A DNA stretch of 64,000 bases, taken from NCBI RefSeq assembly GCF_017753665.1, contig NZ_CP072524.1, forward strand, positions 1,612,001 through 1,676,000, read 5' to 3'. A model generated the notes under the pieces. That model was not told the DNA's origin and made no database searches. It saw nothing but the letters and a program-made list of their open reading frames with translations. Position numbers and translations under genes: made by a program. Each line of letters starts with the position of its first letter. Within the stretch, counting starts at the first letter, position 1. Source of the DNA: Neisseria sicca (lineage in GTDB: Bacteria > Pseudomonadota > Gammaproteobacteria > Burkholderiales > Neisseriaceae). Shown piece after piece: positions 46,222 to 55,935 of this stretch.

Positions 46222-49200
46222 ATGCCCAAACGTACCGACCTAAAATCCATCCTTATCATCGGCGCCGGCCCTATCGTTATCGGTCAGGCCTGCGAATTTG
46301 ACTATTCGGGCGCACAGGCCTGTAAGGCTTTGCGCGAAGAAGGCTATAAAGTCATTCTGGTGAATTCCAACCCCGCAACGATTATGACCGACCCTGAAAT
46401 GGCTGATGTTACCTACATCGAGCCGATTATGTGGCAGACGGTGGAGAAGATTATCGCCAAGGAGCGGCCCGATGCGATTCTGCCCACGATGGGCGGTCAG
46501 ACCGCGCTGAACTGTGCGCTGGATTTGGCGCGCAACGGCGTGTTGGCAAAATACAATGTCGAGCTGATCGGCGCGACGGAAGACGCGATCGACAAGGCGG
46601 AAGACCGCGGCCGCTTTAAAGAAGCGATGGAAAAAATCGGCCTTTCCTGCCCGAAATCCTTTGTCTGCCACACGATGAACGAAGCCTTGGCAGCGCAAGA
46701 ACAGGTCGGCTTTCCGACGCTGATTCGTCCGTCTTTCACGATGGGCGGTTCGGGCGGCGGCATTGCCTACAATAAAGACGAGTTTTTGGCGATTTGCGAA
46801 CGCGGTTTCGATGCGTCGCCCACGCATGAACTGTTGATTGAGCAGTCCGTTCTCGGCTGGAAAGAGTACGAGATGGAGGTGGTGCGCGATAAGGCGGACA
46901 ACTGCATCATTATCTGCTCGATTGAAAACTTCGACCCGATGGGCGTGCATACGGGCGACTCGATTACGGTTGCGCCAGCGCAAACGCTGACGGACAAGGA
47001 ATACCAAATCATGCGCAACGCAAGCTTGGCGGTATTGCGCGAAATCGGCGTGGACACGGGCGGCTCGAACGTGCAGTTTGCGGTGAACCCTGAAAACGGC
47101 GAGATGATTGTGATTGAGATGAACCCGCGCGTGAGCCGTTCGTCCGCGCTGGCTTCCAAAGCGACGGGCTTCCCGATTGCGAAGGTGGCGGCGAAGCTGG
47201 CGGTCGGCTTTACGCTGGACGAACTGCGCAACGACATCACCGGCGGCCGTACGCCCGCGTCGTTCGAGCCTTCCATCGACTATGTGGTCACCAAAATCCC
47301 GCGTTTTGCGTTTGAAAAATTCCCTGCCGCAGACGACCGCCTGACCACGCAGATGAAATCGGTGGGCGAAGTGATGGCGATGGGCCGCACCATTCAGGAA
47401 AGCTTCCAAAAAGCCCTGCGCGGCTTGGAAACAGGCTTGTGCGGCTTCAATCCGCGCAGCGAAGACAAAGCGGAAATCCGCCGCGAACTGGCGAACCCCG
47501 GCCCCGAGCGTATGCTGTTTGTGGCAGACGCGTTCCGCGCGGGCTTCACGCTGGAAGAAATCCACGAAATCTGTGCCATCGACCCTTGGTTCTTGGCACA
47601 AATCGAAGACTTGGTGAAAGAAGAGCAGCAGGTAAGTGCAGGCTGCCTGCAAGATTTGGATTTTGCCGCCTTACGTCGTCTGAAACGCAAAGGCTTCTCC
47701 GACAAACGCATCGCGCAGCTTTTGGGCGTAAAAGAAAAAGAAGTGCGCGAACACCGCTACGCGCTGAAGCTGCATCCCGTCTATAAACGCGTCGATACCT
47801 GCGCTGCCGAGTTCGCCACCGAAACCGCCTACCTCTACTCTACTTACGAAGAAGAATGCGAAGCGCGTCCTTCCGACCGTAAAAAAGTGATGATTCTCGG
47901 CGGCGGCCCGAACCGCATCGGTCAGGGCATCGAGTTTGACTACTGCTGCGTTCACGCCGCGCTCGCCCTGCGCGAATCGGGCTTTGAAACGATTATGGTC
48001 AACTGCAACCCCGAAACCGTGTCCACCGACTTCGACACCAGCGACCGCCTGTATTTCGAGCCGCTGACGCTGGAAGACGTGTTGGAAATCGTCCGCACCG
48101 AAAACCCGTGGGGCGTGATTGTGCATTACGGCGGCCAAACCCCGCTCAAACTCGCCAACGCATTGGTTGAAAACGGCGTGAACATCATCGGTACATCCGC
48201 CGACAGCATCGACGCTGCCGAAGACCGCGAACGCTTCCAAAAAGTGTTGAACGACTTAGGCCTGCGCCAACCGCCCAACCGCATCGCCCACAACGAAGAA
48301 GAAGCGCTCGTCAAAGCCGAAGAAATCGGCTATCCGCTGGTCGTGCGCCCGTCTTACGTCCTCGGCGGCCGCGCCATGCAGGTCGTCCACTCCGCCGAAG
48401 AGCTGCAAAAATACATGCGCGAAGCCGTGCAGGTATCCGAAGACAGCCCCGTGTTGCTCGATTTCTTCCTGAACAACGCGATTGAAGTCGATGTGGACTG
48501 CGTTTCAGACGGCAAAGACGTCGTTATCGGCGGCATCATGCAACACGTCGAACAGGCGGGCATCCACTCCGGCGACTCCGGCTGCTCGCTACCGCCCTAC
48601 TCGCTCAGCGAAGAAATCCAAGACGAAATCCGCCGCCAAACCAAAGCCATGGCCTACGCGCTGGGCGTGGTCGGCCTGATGAACGTACAGTTTGCCGTGC
48701 AGGACGGCGTGGTGTTCGTGTTGGAAGTGAACCCGCGCGCCAGCCGTACCGTGCCCTTCGTCTCCAAAGCCACCGGCGTGCCGCTCGCCAAAGTCGGCGC
48801 GCGCTGCATGGCAGGCATTTCCCTGCAAGAGCAAGGCGTGGAAAAAGAAGTCGTCCCCGATTTCTATGCCGTTAAAGAAGCCGTGTTCCCCTTCATCAAA
48901 TTCCCCGGCGTGGACACCATCCTCGGCCCCGAAATGCGCTCTACCGGCGAAGTGATGGGCGTGGGCGCAAGCTTCGGCGAAGCCTACTACAAAGCCCAAC
49001 TCGGCGCAGGCGAACGCCTGAATCCGACCGGCAAAATCTTCCTCGCCGTGCGCGACGAAGACAAACCGCTCATCGTCAAAACCGCGCAAAACTTCCAAGC
49101 CCTCGGCTACGGCGTCTGCGCCACACGCGGCACCGCGGAATACCTGAAAGAACACGGCATCATCGTGCAAGCGGTGAACAAAGTGCAGGAAGGCCGCCCG

Positions 49201-49437
49201 CACATCGTGGACGCGATTAAAAACGGCGAAATCGCGCTGGTGGTCAACACCGTCAGCAGCTCGGCGCAGTCCATCGCCGACAGCCACAGCATCCGCCGCA
49301 CCTCCCTCACCCAACGCGTGCCGCAATACACCACCATCGCCGGCGGCGAAGCCATGAGCGAAGGCGCAAAAAGCCGCGACCACCTGGGCGTGTACAGCGT
49401 GCAGGAGTTGCATGGACGGTTGAAAAACAGGGGCTGA
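46222..49437 (+). CDS. carB: Carbamoyl-phosphate synthase large chain
   Basis: Makes carbamoyl phosphate from bicarbonate, ammonia from CarA and two ATP. 1071 residues in two homologous ATP-grasp halves ([21 protein letters not shown] at the start and [17 protein letters not shown] at about 560) and a C-terminal MGS-like allosteric domain ([22 protein letters not shown]). Start at 46222 follows the typical MPKRTDLKS; an in-frame ATG 33 bp upstream overlaps the preceding gene. No good SD. Distance from carA suggests a separate promoter. Confidence 0.97.
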   Translation: MPKRTDLKSILIIGAGPIVIGQACEFDYSGAQACKALREEGYKVILVNSNPATIMTDPEMADVTYIEPIMWQTVEKIIAKERPDAILPTMGGQTALNCALDLARNGVLAKYNVELIGATEDAIDKAEDRGRFKEAMEKIGLSCPKSFVCHTMNEALAAQEQVGFPTLIRPSFTMGGSGGGIAYNKDEFLAICERGFDASPTHELLIEQSVLGWKEYEMEVVRDKADNCIIICSIENFDPMGVHTGDSITVAPAQTLTDKEYQIMRNASLAVLREIGVDTGGSNVQFAVNPENGEMIVIEMNPRVSRSSALASKATGFPIAKVAAKLAVGFTLDELRNDITGGRTPASFEPSIDYVVTKIPRFAFEKFPAADDRLTTQMKSVGEVMAMGRTIQESFQKALRGLETGLCGFNPRSEDKAEIRRELANPGPERMLFVADAFRAGFTLEEIHEICAIDPWFLAQIEDLVKEEQQVSAGCLQDLDFAALRRLKRKGFSDKRIAQLLGVKEKEVREHRYALKLHPVYKRVDTCAAEFATETAYLYSTYEEECEARPSDRKKVMILGGGPNRIGQGIEFDYCCVHAALALRESGFETIMVNCNPETVSTDFDTSDRLYFEPLTLEDVLEIVRTENPWGVIVHYGGQTPLKLANALVENGVNIIGTSADSIDAAEDRERFQKVLNDLGLRQPPNRIAHNEEEALVKAEEIGYPLVVRPSYVLGGRAMQVVHSAEELQKYMREAVQVSEDSPVLLDFFLNNAIEVDVDCVSDGKDVVIGGIMQHVEQAGIHSGDSGCSLPPYSLSEEIQDEIRRQTKAMAYALGVVGLMNVQFAVQDGVVFVLEVNPRASRTVPFVSKATGVPLAKVGARCMAGISLQEQGVEKEVVPDFYAVKEAVFPFIKFPGVDTILGPEMRSTGEVMGVGASFGEAYYKAQLGAGERLNPTGKIFLAVRDEDKPLIVKTAQNFQALGYGVCATRGTAEYLKEHGIIVQAVNKVQEGRPHIVDAIKNGEIALVVNTVSSSAQSIADSHSIRRTSLTQRVPQYTTIAGGEAMSEGAKSRDHLGVYSVQELHGRLKNRG

Positions 49438-49461
49438 ATCTGAATCAGGTTTAGCTTGAAC

Positions 49462-49505
49462 AAAAGGTCGTCTGAAAATAAGGCTTATCTTTCAGACGAC
49501 CTTTT
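49462..49505 (+). terminator. DUS inverted-repeat terminator after carB
   Basis: AAAAGGTCGTCTGAAA (49462-49477) pairs with TTTCAGACGACCTTTT (49490-49505). Confidence 0.8.
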
Positions 49506-49660
49506 GCCATCCGCCTCCCAAACTGCTAAACTATTTACATTATTTTTTACTTGAGACATACGCACACATGAAAGACCCAGAGCAGAGCAGCATGACCGCC
49601 CGCCGTTTTTCGTGCGTATCGATATGAATCAGGCAGCTTGAGCGTTTCAGGCTGCCTTTT
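49504..49660 (+). promoter_or_regulatory. Structured leader of terC with terminator (candidate riboswitch/attenuator)
   Basis: A possible promoter is TTGCCA (49504-49509), 17 nt, TAAACT (49527-49532). The leader then has an outer stem ATACGCAC/GTGCGTAT (49558-49565, 49612-49619), a 19-codon frame inside it (49568-49627, MKDPEQSSMTARRFSCVSI), and a terminator-like hairpin AGGCAGCTTGA/TCAGGCTGCCT followed by TTTT (49631-49660) before the terC ATG. TerC-family genes elsewhere are often behind manganese riboswitches, but no yybP-ykoY consensus is recognisable. Confidence 0.4.
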
Positions 49661-49689
49661 CGCGTTTGACACAAAGGAATACAAAAATC

Positions 49690-51249
49690 ATGGATTTCAG
49701 TTGGTTGGCAGAGCCGCATACTTGGATAGGCTTTGCCACGCTTCTGGTACTCGAAGTCGTCTTAGGGATAGACAACCTCGTTTTCGTCGCCATTTTGGCG
49801 AACAAAGTCAAACCCGCCCAACGCGACCGCGCACGCATTACCGGTTTGGGGCTTGCGGTCGTTATCCGCATCATCATGCTCGGCTTCATGGCACACATCA
49901 TGACCCTGACGCGCCCGCTGTTCAATATCAGCGGGTTGGACGTTTCCGGCAAAGACATGATTATGCTCGCGGGAGGTATCTTCCTGCTCTACAAAGCCAC
50001 CACCGAGCTGCACGAACGCCTCGAAGGGCATAACCAGTTTGCCGTTGCCGACAGTCAGAAGAAACACGCGCGATTTTGGAGCGTGGTTGCCCAAATCCTG
50101 ATTCTTGACGCGGTATTTTCCATCGATTCCGTCATCACTGCCGTCGCCATGGTCGATCACATCGTCGTCGCCATGGGCGCCGTTGCTGTTGCCATGACCG
50201 TCATGATTTCCGCCAGCAAACCCCTGACCGAGTTTGTGGACAGACATCCTACCGTCGTCATGCTCTGTTTGGGTTTCCTGTTGATGATCGGTTTCAGCCT
50301 TATTGCCGAAGCCTTCCATTTCCACATCCCGAAAGGCTACCTCTACGCCGCTATCGGCTTCTCCATCCTGATTGAAGTGTTTAACCAAGTTTCGCAACGC
50401 AACAGCCGCAAAAACGACTATATCAGCAGCTCGTGGCGCAAGCGCACCGCCGAGAACGTCTTGGGCATGATGGGCATACGCGAAAGCGTGCTTGCCAAAG
50501 CGGGCGACGAAGCAGAGGACGACGGGCATTTCGAAGAAAACGAAAAATCCATGATACGCAGCGTTCTCACGCTTGCCGAACGTCCCATCCTCGGCGTGAT
50601 GATTCCCCGCCGCGACATTGAGCGTTTGGACATCTCCCAAAGCCGCGAAGAGCAACACGCCCAACTGCAAAACACCCCGTACAGCCGCCTGCTCGTCGTC
50701 GGTAAAGCCGGCGTGGACGAACCGTTGGGCTACATCAACAAAAAAGACCTGCTCGCCCAACTGCTCGAAACCGGCGAACTCAATATCCAAGCCGTCCTGC
50801 GCCAGCCGCTCGTCCTGCCGGACAGTACGACCGCATTGGGTGCGATTGAACTGTTCCGCCAAAGCAGCGCAGATTATGCTTTGGTGGTTGATGAATTCGG
50901 CGCAGTTTTGGGCATGGTCACCATGAAAGACCTGCTGGAAACCATCGCCGGTGAATTCCCCGAAGAGTTTGAACGCCAAGAAGAACCCGCCGTTCAAGAA
51001 AATGCCGATGAAAGCCTGACCGTGGACGGTTCGCTCGAATACGTCGAACTCGCGCCGCAACTCAACCTCCCGCCGCAGGAAGAAGATGCCGACTTCCACA
51101 CTGTCGCCGGACTGATTATGGAAGAGCTGCAAAGCATTCCCGATGTCGGCGACTTTGCCGACTTCCACGGCTGGCGTTTCCAAGTCGTTGAAAAAGACGG
51201 TCAACGCATCGAGCGGGTACAGATCACCAAGCTGCCTGACGAAGGATAA
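49690..51249 (+). CDS. TerC-family membrane protein with CBS and CorC/HlyC domains
   Basis: 519 residues. The N-terminal TerC domain (about 1-240) has seven membrane helices with conserved Asp motifs GIDNLVFVAIL and SIDSVITAVAM. A CBS pair follows (about 300-425, LDISQSREEQHAQL and ADYALVVDEFGAVLGMV), and then a CorC_HlyC transporter-associated domain (about 440-519). This is the YoaE/YegH architecture. Metal-ion export (for example manganese) is the family's likely role, but the substrate is not shown. The SD is weak (AAAGGAATAC) before ATG 49690; the upstream leader is structured. Confidence 0.9.
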   Translation: MDFSWLAEPHTWIGFATLLVLEVVLGIDNLVFVAILANKVKPAQRDRARITGLGLAVVIRIIMLGFMAHIMTLTRPLFNISGLDVSGKDMIMLAGGIFLLYKATTELHERLEGHNQFAVADSQKKHARFWSVVAQILILDAVFSIDSVITAVAMVDHIVVAMGAVAVAMTVMISASKPLTEFVDRHPTVVMLCLGFLLMIGFSLIAEAFHFHIPKGYLYAAIGFSILIEVFNQVSQRNSRKNDYISSSWRKRTAENVLGMMGIRESVLAKAGDEAEDDGHFEENEKSMIRSVLTLAERPILGVMIPRRDIERLDISQSREEQHAQLQNTPYSRLLVVGKAGVDEPLGYINKKDLLAQLLETGELNIQAVLRQPLVLPDSTTALGAIELFRQSSADYALVVDEFGAVLGMVTMKDLLETIAGEFPEEFERQEEPAVQENADESLTVDGSLEYVELAPQLNLPPQEEDADFHTVAGLIMEELQSIPDVGDFADFHGWRFQVVEKDGQRIERVQITKLPDEG

Positions 51250-51272
51250 TCAAATTATCATTGTGAAATAAA

Positions 51273-51315
51273 AAGGTCGTCTGAAAACCTTAATTCAAGG
51301 TTTTCAGACGACCTT
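51273..51315. terminator. Bidirectional DUS terminator (terC / nagZ)
   Basis: Perfect 19-bp arms AAGGTCGTCTGAAAACCTT (51273-51291) and their complement (51297-51315) around a 5-nt loop, serving two convergent genes. Confidence 0.9.
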
Positions 51316-51342
51316 CTTTCATGCTTTCTAAATCAAACGCCT

Positions 51343-52431
51343 TTAAAACGCTTCGCCGACTTTCACGCCGCCGGCTGTGTCTTTAGGCGTAGCAAGTTGC
51401 GCGGTCATGGCTTGTGCGGCTTGGAAATCTGGGGTTTGCATCACGGCTTGGGCGGCTTCTTTGCCCAGTGTGTTCGCCATGTATTGCCAGCGGTTTGCCA
51501 AATCGGGATTGGCGGGGATTTGGAAGCCGTCGCGCAGTTCGTCGACGAGGTCGGGGCGGTTGCAGACGAGGACGATATCGCAGCCTGCCGTGAAAGAGGC
51601 GTTTGCGCGTTCTTTGATGCCGCCCGCTGCGCCTGCGCCTTCCATTGTGAGGTCGTCTGAAAAGATAACGCCTTTAAATCCAATATCTTGGCGCAGGATT
51701 TGTTTGAGCCATTTTTCAGAGAAACCAGCAGGTTTGCCATCAATTTGCGGATAAACGACGTGGGCAGGCATGACTGCCGCCATGCCTACGCTGCTTAAGG
51801 CGCGGAACGGAATCATGTCGGCGGCTTCGAGTTCGACAAGGCTGCGCGTGTCTTCGGGTTGCACCAAATGGCTGTCGCCTTCGACGAATCCGTGTCCGGG
51901 GAAATGTTTGCCGCAGGACTTCATGCCGCCCCGCTTCAGACCTTTTTGCAGGGCAAGGGCGAGTTGGGTTACGGTATCGGCGTTGCGGTGGAAGCTGCGG
52001 TTGCCGATGACGGGGCATGTTCCCCAATCGAGGTCGAGGACGGGCGTGAAGGAGAGGTCTATGCCGCAGGCGGTCAGTTCCGTTGCCAATACCCAGCCGA
52101 CCTGCTCGGCTTTTTCTTTGGCGGCGGCTTCGCCTTCGGCATCCCAAATCTGCCCTAAGGTGTTCATGGCGGGCAGTCGGGTGAAGCCTTCGATGAAGCG
52201 TTGCACCCTGCCGCCTTCGTGATCGACGGCGATGATGAGTTCGGGCGTGCGCAATGCTTTGATTTCTTGAACCAGGGCTTTGAGCTGCTCAACGTTCTGA
52301 AAGTTGCGGCGGAACAGGATGACGCCGCCGATGGACGGGTCGAGCAGGCGTTGTTTTTCTTCTTCGGTCAGACAATAGGCGGCGACGTCTGCCATGACGG
52401 GACCGCGCGGGATGGAATGGGGAGCGTTCAT
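51343..52431 (-). CDS. nagZ: Beta-N-acetylhexosaminidase NagZ
   Basis: Cytoplasmic glycoside hydrolase family 3 enzyme that removes N-acetylglucosamine from anhydromuropeptides in cell-wall recycling. 362 residues: MNAPHSIPRGPVMADVAAY start, KHFPGHGFVEGDSH catalytic His/Asp loop and the nucleophile Asp in VIFSDDLTMEGA. SD AAGGAACCC before the ATG at 52431. nhaC lies upstream on the same strand. Confidence 0.95.
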   Translation of the reverse strand: MNAPHSIPRGPVMADVAAYCLTEEEKQRLLDPSIGGVILFRRNFQNVEQLKALVQEIKALRTPELIIAVDHEGGRVQRFIEGFTRLPAMNTLGQIWDAEGEAAAKEKAEQVGWVLATELTACGIDLSFTPVLDLDWGTCPVIGNRSFHRNADTVTQLALALQKGLKRGGMKSCGKHFPGHGFVEGDSHLVQPEDTRSLVELEAADMIPFRALSSVGMAAVMPAHVVYPQIDGKPAGFSEKWLKQILRQDIGFKGVIFSDDLTMEGAGAAGGIKERANASFTAGCDIVLVCNRPDLVDELRDGFQIPANPDLANRWQYMANTLGKEAAQAVMQTPDFQAAQAMTAQLATPKDTAGGVKVGEAF

Positions 52432-52450
52432 TTTTGGGTTCCTTAAAATG

Positions 52451-52487
52451 TTTCAGACGACCTTAAAGTACCAAAGGTCGTCTGAAA
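52451..52487 (-). terminator. DUS inverted repeat between nhaC and nagZ
   Basis: TTTCAGACGACCTT (52451-52464) and AAGGTCGTCTGAAA (52474-52487) form a hairpin just after the nhaC stop and 20 bp before the nagZ start. Order of the two uptake sequences is inverted relative to most terminators here (tail-to-tail). Confidence 0.6.
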
Positions 52488-52500
52488 ACGGGAAAACACA

Positions 52501-54021
52501 TCAGGCAACTTTGCCTTTTTTGTCTTTCAGTATGAAGATGAGTGCGGTCATGACGACGCCGGTTGCGAAAAAGCCCAGCCAAGCCGATTGCGTCATGCCC
52601 AACACGAGGTAGCCTGCCGCTGCCGCGCCTGCAACGGTCAAGGCGTAAGGCAGTTGCGATGTAACGTGGTCGATATGGTTGCAATGCGCACCGGTGGAAG
52701 ACAGAATGGTGGTGTCGGAAATGGGCGAACAGTGGTCGCCGCACACCGCGCCTGCCATCACGGCGGACATACACGGGATAACCAACGATGCATCGACTTT
52801 GACTGCCATCGCGGCGGCAATCGGCAGCATAATGCCAAACGTTCCCCAGCTTGTACCTGTGGCAAACGCCATCACGCTGGCAAGCAGGAAGAGGATGACG
52901 GGCAGGAAGCCGGGATGGATATTGTCTGCAACCAGCGTGGAGAGGTAGTCGCCGGTGTGCATTTCGCTGACGACGGTGCTGATGAGCCAGGCAAGAATCA
53001 GGATGGTAATCGCGCCGAACATCGAAGATATGCCCTGACGGACGGCTTTGGGATAGTCGGCGGCCTTGATGGTGCCGAGTGTGCAGAGGACGACGGCGAG
53101 TACGCCGCAAGTACCGCCGAACACCAGCGAAGTGTTTACATCGGTATTTTCAAACGCACCCAAAATGCTGAAGGTTTCGCTTGCCTGCGCGCCTGTGTAA
53201 ATCATGGCGGAAACGGTGGATGCGATCAACACCAAAACAGGGATAATCAGCGCGTAAACCCTGCCTTTGGGGCCGTCAGAGCCGGTGGATTCGTCATGAG
53301 TTTCCTGCAATGCCGCTTTTTCAAGGCGCGCCATCGAGCCGATGTCGAAAGAAAACCAAGCGACGACAAACACCATGATCAGGGCGAACAGGGCATAATA
53401 ATTCATCAGGCTCATGGCGACGAACACACCCATCGGCGTGTATCCGGTGATGTGGTAGGTAACGAGCAGACCTGCCAGCGTGGCGATAATCGATGCGCCC
53501 CAGCTTGAAACCGGCATCAGTACGCACATCGGCGCGGCGGTAGAATCAAGGATATACGCGAGTTTGGCGCGGGAAACTTTGAATTTGTCGGTAACGGGGC
53601 GGGCAATCGCACCGACGGCGAGGCTGTGGAAATAGTCGTCGATAAAGGTAACGAATACGAGGCAGGCAGTCAGCATTTTTGCGCCGCGCCGCCCTTTGAT
53701 GTGTTGCTTCGCCCAATCGGCAAACGCCTGATTGCTGCCCGAAAAAGTTAAAAGAGAAGTGAAAATACCGAGCAACAATAAGAAAATCAGGATTTTAGGT
53801 TTTCCCAGCGACCAATCGCCGTCTGCCCAAGCCAGTCCGACCACCATGTCTTTCAGGTGTGTCAGTCCGTCAATCGGGCTGCCGCCGACCAAAAAGGCAA
53901 CGCCGACCAAAATACCGATGCCCAAAGACAACAGCACGCGGCGGGTAATGACGGCAAGCGCCAATGCCAAAAACGGCGGCACGACGGATAAAAACGAATG
54001 TGAATAATCAATCAGGTGCAT
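52501..54021 (-). CDS. NhaC-family Na+/H+ antiporter
   Basis: 506-residue inner-membrane transporter with about 12 helices of the NhaC family. Characteristic motifs are FIDDYFHSLAVGAIARPVTDKFKVSRAKLA-type (cation-site Asp pair), DSTAAPMCVLMPVSSWG and GDHCSPISDTTILSSTGA. Family members exchange Na+ for H+, or organic acids or amino-acid antiport in some cases, so the exact substrate is inferred only. A single DUS lies upstream near 54060. Confidence 0.88.
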   Translation of the reverse strand: MHLIDYSHSFLSVVPPFLALALAVITRRVLLSLGIGILVGVAFLVGGSPIDGLTHLKDMVVGLAWADGDWSLGKPKILIFLLLLGIFTSLLTFSGSNQAFADWAKQHIKGRRGAKMLTACLVFVTFIDDYFHSLAVGAIARPVTDKFKVSRAKLAYILDSTAAPMCVLMPVSSWGASIIATLAGLLVTYHITGYTPMGVFVAMSLMNYYALFALIMVFVVAWFSFDIGSMARLEKAALQETHDESTGSDGPKGRVYALIIPVLVLIASTVSAMIYTGAQASETFSILGAFENTDVNTSLVFGGTCGVLAVVLCTLGTIKAADYPKAVRQGISSMFGAITILILAWLISTVVSEMHTGDYLSTLVADNIHPGFLPVILFLLASVMAFATGTSWGTFGIMLPIAAAMAVKVDASLVIPCMSAVMAGAVCGDHCSPISDTTILSSTGAHCNHIDHVTSQLPYALTVAGAAAAGYLVLGMTQSAWLGFFATGVVMTALIFILKDKKGKVA

Positions 54022-54151
54022 AATATTTTTATTAATAGGAAGTCAATCGGAGCGGAACGTTTTCAGACGACCTTTGAATGCGATTGTTGACAAAGCCAAA
54101 AGAGCAAAACCATCAAAAAACAAACAAATCAATCAGTTGCTAAAATTACAA

Positions 54152-54181
54152 AATACCCGCCACCTTAGGATGGCGGGTATT
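54152..54181 (-). terminator. Non-DUS intrinsic terminator of degQ
   Basis: AATACCCGCCA (54152-54162) and TGGCGGGTATT (54171-54181) form an 11-bp stem with an 8-nt loop 29 bp past the degQ stop, followed by TTGT on the minus strand. It is one of the few terminators here not built from uptake sequences. Confidence 0.85.
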
Positions 54182-54210
54182 CTATCATTGAATGGCGCTT
54201 GCGTTGCACC

Positions 54211-55713
54211 TTATTGCAGGGTCAGGGCGAGGAAAAGCGTATTGCCGTCGCGCTGAACCAGCAGCGGTACATTTTTGCCCGCGCCTGCCAACGCGCTGCG
54301 GAAGCTCGATTCGTCGTTGACGCTGATTTGACTGACGGCGAGGATTTCGTCGCCGCGTTTGAGTCCGGCACGTTCCGCCGCGCCGCTGACGCGGGAAACA
54401 ATCAGACGGCTTTTGCCTGCACCTTCATCGACGCGCAGGGTCAGTCCCGTATTATCGACGGTAAAGCCGTCCGCCGGATTTGCCGACTGCGGCTGCTCGG
54501 TAGCGCGAGAAGACGTTTCGTTCTGCTCCGCCATGCTGCCGAGTTTGACTTTCACATTGATTTTCTCGCCTTTGCGCCATACTTCCAGCGAAACTTCCTT
54601 ACCCGGCAGCATCGAGCCGACCATGACCGGCAAATCGCTGGACACGCGCACTTCTTCGCCGTTGACGCTGCGGACGATGTCGCCCACTTGCAATCCTGCC
54701 TGCATGGCAGGGCTGTTCGGCATCACTTTGGCAATCAACGCGCCGCTGGCTTTGTCCAAACCGAACGATTTCGCCAGATCGTAAGACACTTCCTGAATAA
54801 TCACGCCCAACTGACCGCGCTGAACCTTACCGCTGGTTTTCAACTGCTCGGCAACGTTCATCGCCACATCAATCGGAATCGCGAAAGAAATGCCCATAAA
54901 TCCGCCGCTGCGGCTGTAAATTTGGGAGTTGATGCCGACCACCTGACCTTTCAGGTTAAACAGCGGACCGCCGGAGTTACCCGGATTGATGGCAACGTCG
55001 GTTTGGATGAAAGGCGTGTAGCTTTCGTTCGGCAGACTGCGGCCTTTGGCGGACACGATGCCCGAAGTAACGCTGTTGTCAAAGCCGAACGGCGCGCCGA
55101 TGGCGGCAACCCACTCGCCCGGTTTCAAATCTTTCGGATTGCCGATTTTGACGACGGGCAATTCTTCCGAAGCTTCAATTTTCAACAGCGCGACATCGGA
55201 TTGCGTATCCGAACCGATCAGTTTGGCAGTATATTCGCGCTTATCGTTGAGCAGGACTTTGATATTGCCCATGCCGGCGACGACGTGGGCATTGGTCAGG
55301 ATATAGCCGTCTTTACTGATGATAAAGCCGGAGCCGAAATTCAAATCATCGTCGGCAGATTGGTCTTCCGGCATATCGGGCATATTCGGAACAAGGCGTT
55401 TGAAAAACTCGTAAAACGGGTCGTTGTCCGGAAACTGGCTCAAGTCCATGCCCTGCTCTTCAGACTGCCCGCTGCCTGCGGCACGTCCGGCGGGGGACGC
55501 TTGGATATTGACCACCGCCTGACCTTCGTTTTGCACCAATTGTGCGAAATCGGGCAGCAGCATACCGACGCTGCCGTCATTTTTGGAGGGTTCGATTCTC
55601 TGTACGAATTCTTCGCTTTTACTCTCGCCGCCGAAGAAGCTGCTGATTTTGTCGCAGCCGCCCAAAGCCAGCGCAGAAGCCGTTACCAAAGCAAAGTATC
55701 TGTATTTTTTCAT
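54211..55713 (-). CDS. degQ: HtrA/Deg-family serine protease, lipoprotein form
   Basis: 500 residues. Signal with lipobox LGGC (Cys20), so probably membrane-anchored in the periplasm, unlike E. coli DegP/DegQ. Catalytic triad His143 (TNAHVV), Asp173 (SDVALLK) and Ser247 (GNSGGP). Two PDZ domains (about 315-405 and 435-500; GQLGVIIQE and GLTLRVDEG). It degrades or refolds misfolded envelope proteins. ATG 55713 has no SD nearby; a GTG at 55725, four codons upstream, sits behind AAAGGAAA and may be the real start. Confidence 0.92.
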   Translation of the reverse strand: MKKYRYFALVTASALALGGCDKISSFFGGESKSEEFVQRIEPSKNDGSVGMLLPDFAQLVQNEGQAVVNIQASPAGRAAGSGQSEEQGMDLSQFPDNDPFYEFFKRLVPNMPDMPEDQSADDDLNFGSGFIISKDGYILTNAHVVAGMGNIKVLLNDKREYTAKLIGSDTQSDVALLKIEASEELPVVKIGNPKDLKPGEWVAAIGAPFGFDNSVTSGIVSAKGRSLPNESYTPFIQTDVAINPGNSGGPLFNLKGQVVGINSQIYSRSGGFMGISFAIPIDVAMNVAEQLKTSGKVQRGQLGVIIQEVSYDLAKSFGLDKASGALIAKVMPNSPAMQAGLQVGDIVRSVNGEEVRVSSDLPVMVGSMLPGKEVSLEVWRKGEKINVKVKLGSMAEQNETSSRATEQPQSANPADGFTVDNTGLTLRVDEGAGKSRLIVSRVSGAAERAGLKRGDEILAVSQISVNDESSFRSALAGAGKNVPLLVQRDGNTLFLALTLQ

Positions 55714-55935
55714 TTTTTCGCGCACCGCGTTTCCTTTTCCGAATAACGGATTATGTTCTTGCATCTTAAAAAACCGGGGTCGTCTGAAACTTTTATCGTT
55801 TTCCAACCCGATAAGGTCGAATTTTACCTTTTGCCCGTATTTTTTCAAGCATTTCATTTTAAATAAAAAAATGCCGTCAGAAATTTTAACCTAATGGGAA
55901 GGTTGTTTTGTTGATTGTTTACAATTTATCAACGT

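Noticed and set aside
46240..47652. 470-codon frame opposite carB
   Set aside because: Antisense shadow; Arg/Val-rich composition without motifs.
49504..49689. yybP-ykoY manganese riboswitch before terC
   Set aside because: The conserved loop sequences of that class are not recognisable; only generic stem and terminator features are seen.
54199..55746. 515-codon frame opposite degQ
   Set aside because: Antisense shadow spanning exactly the degQ gene.
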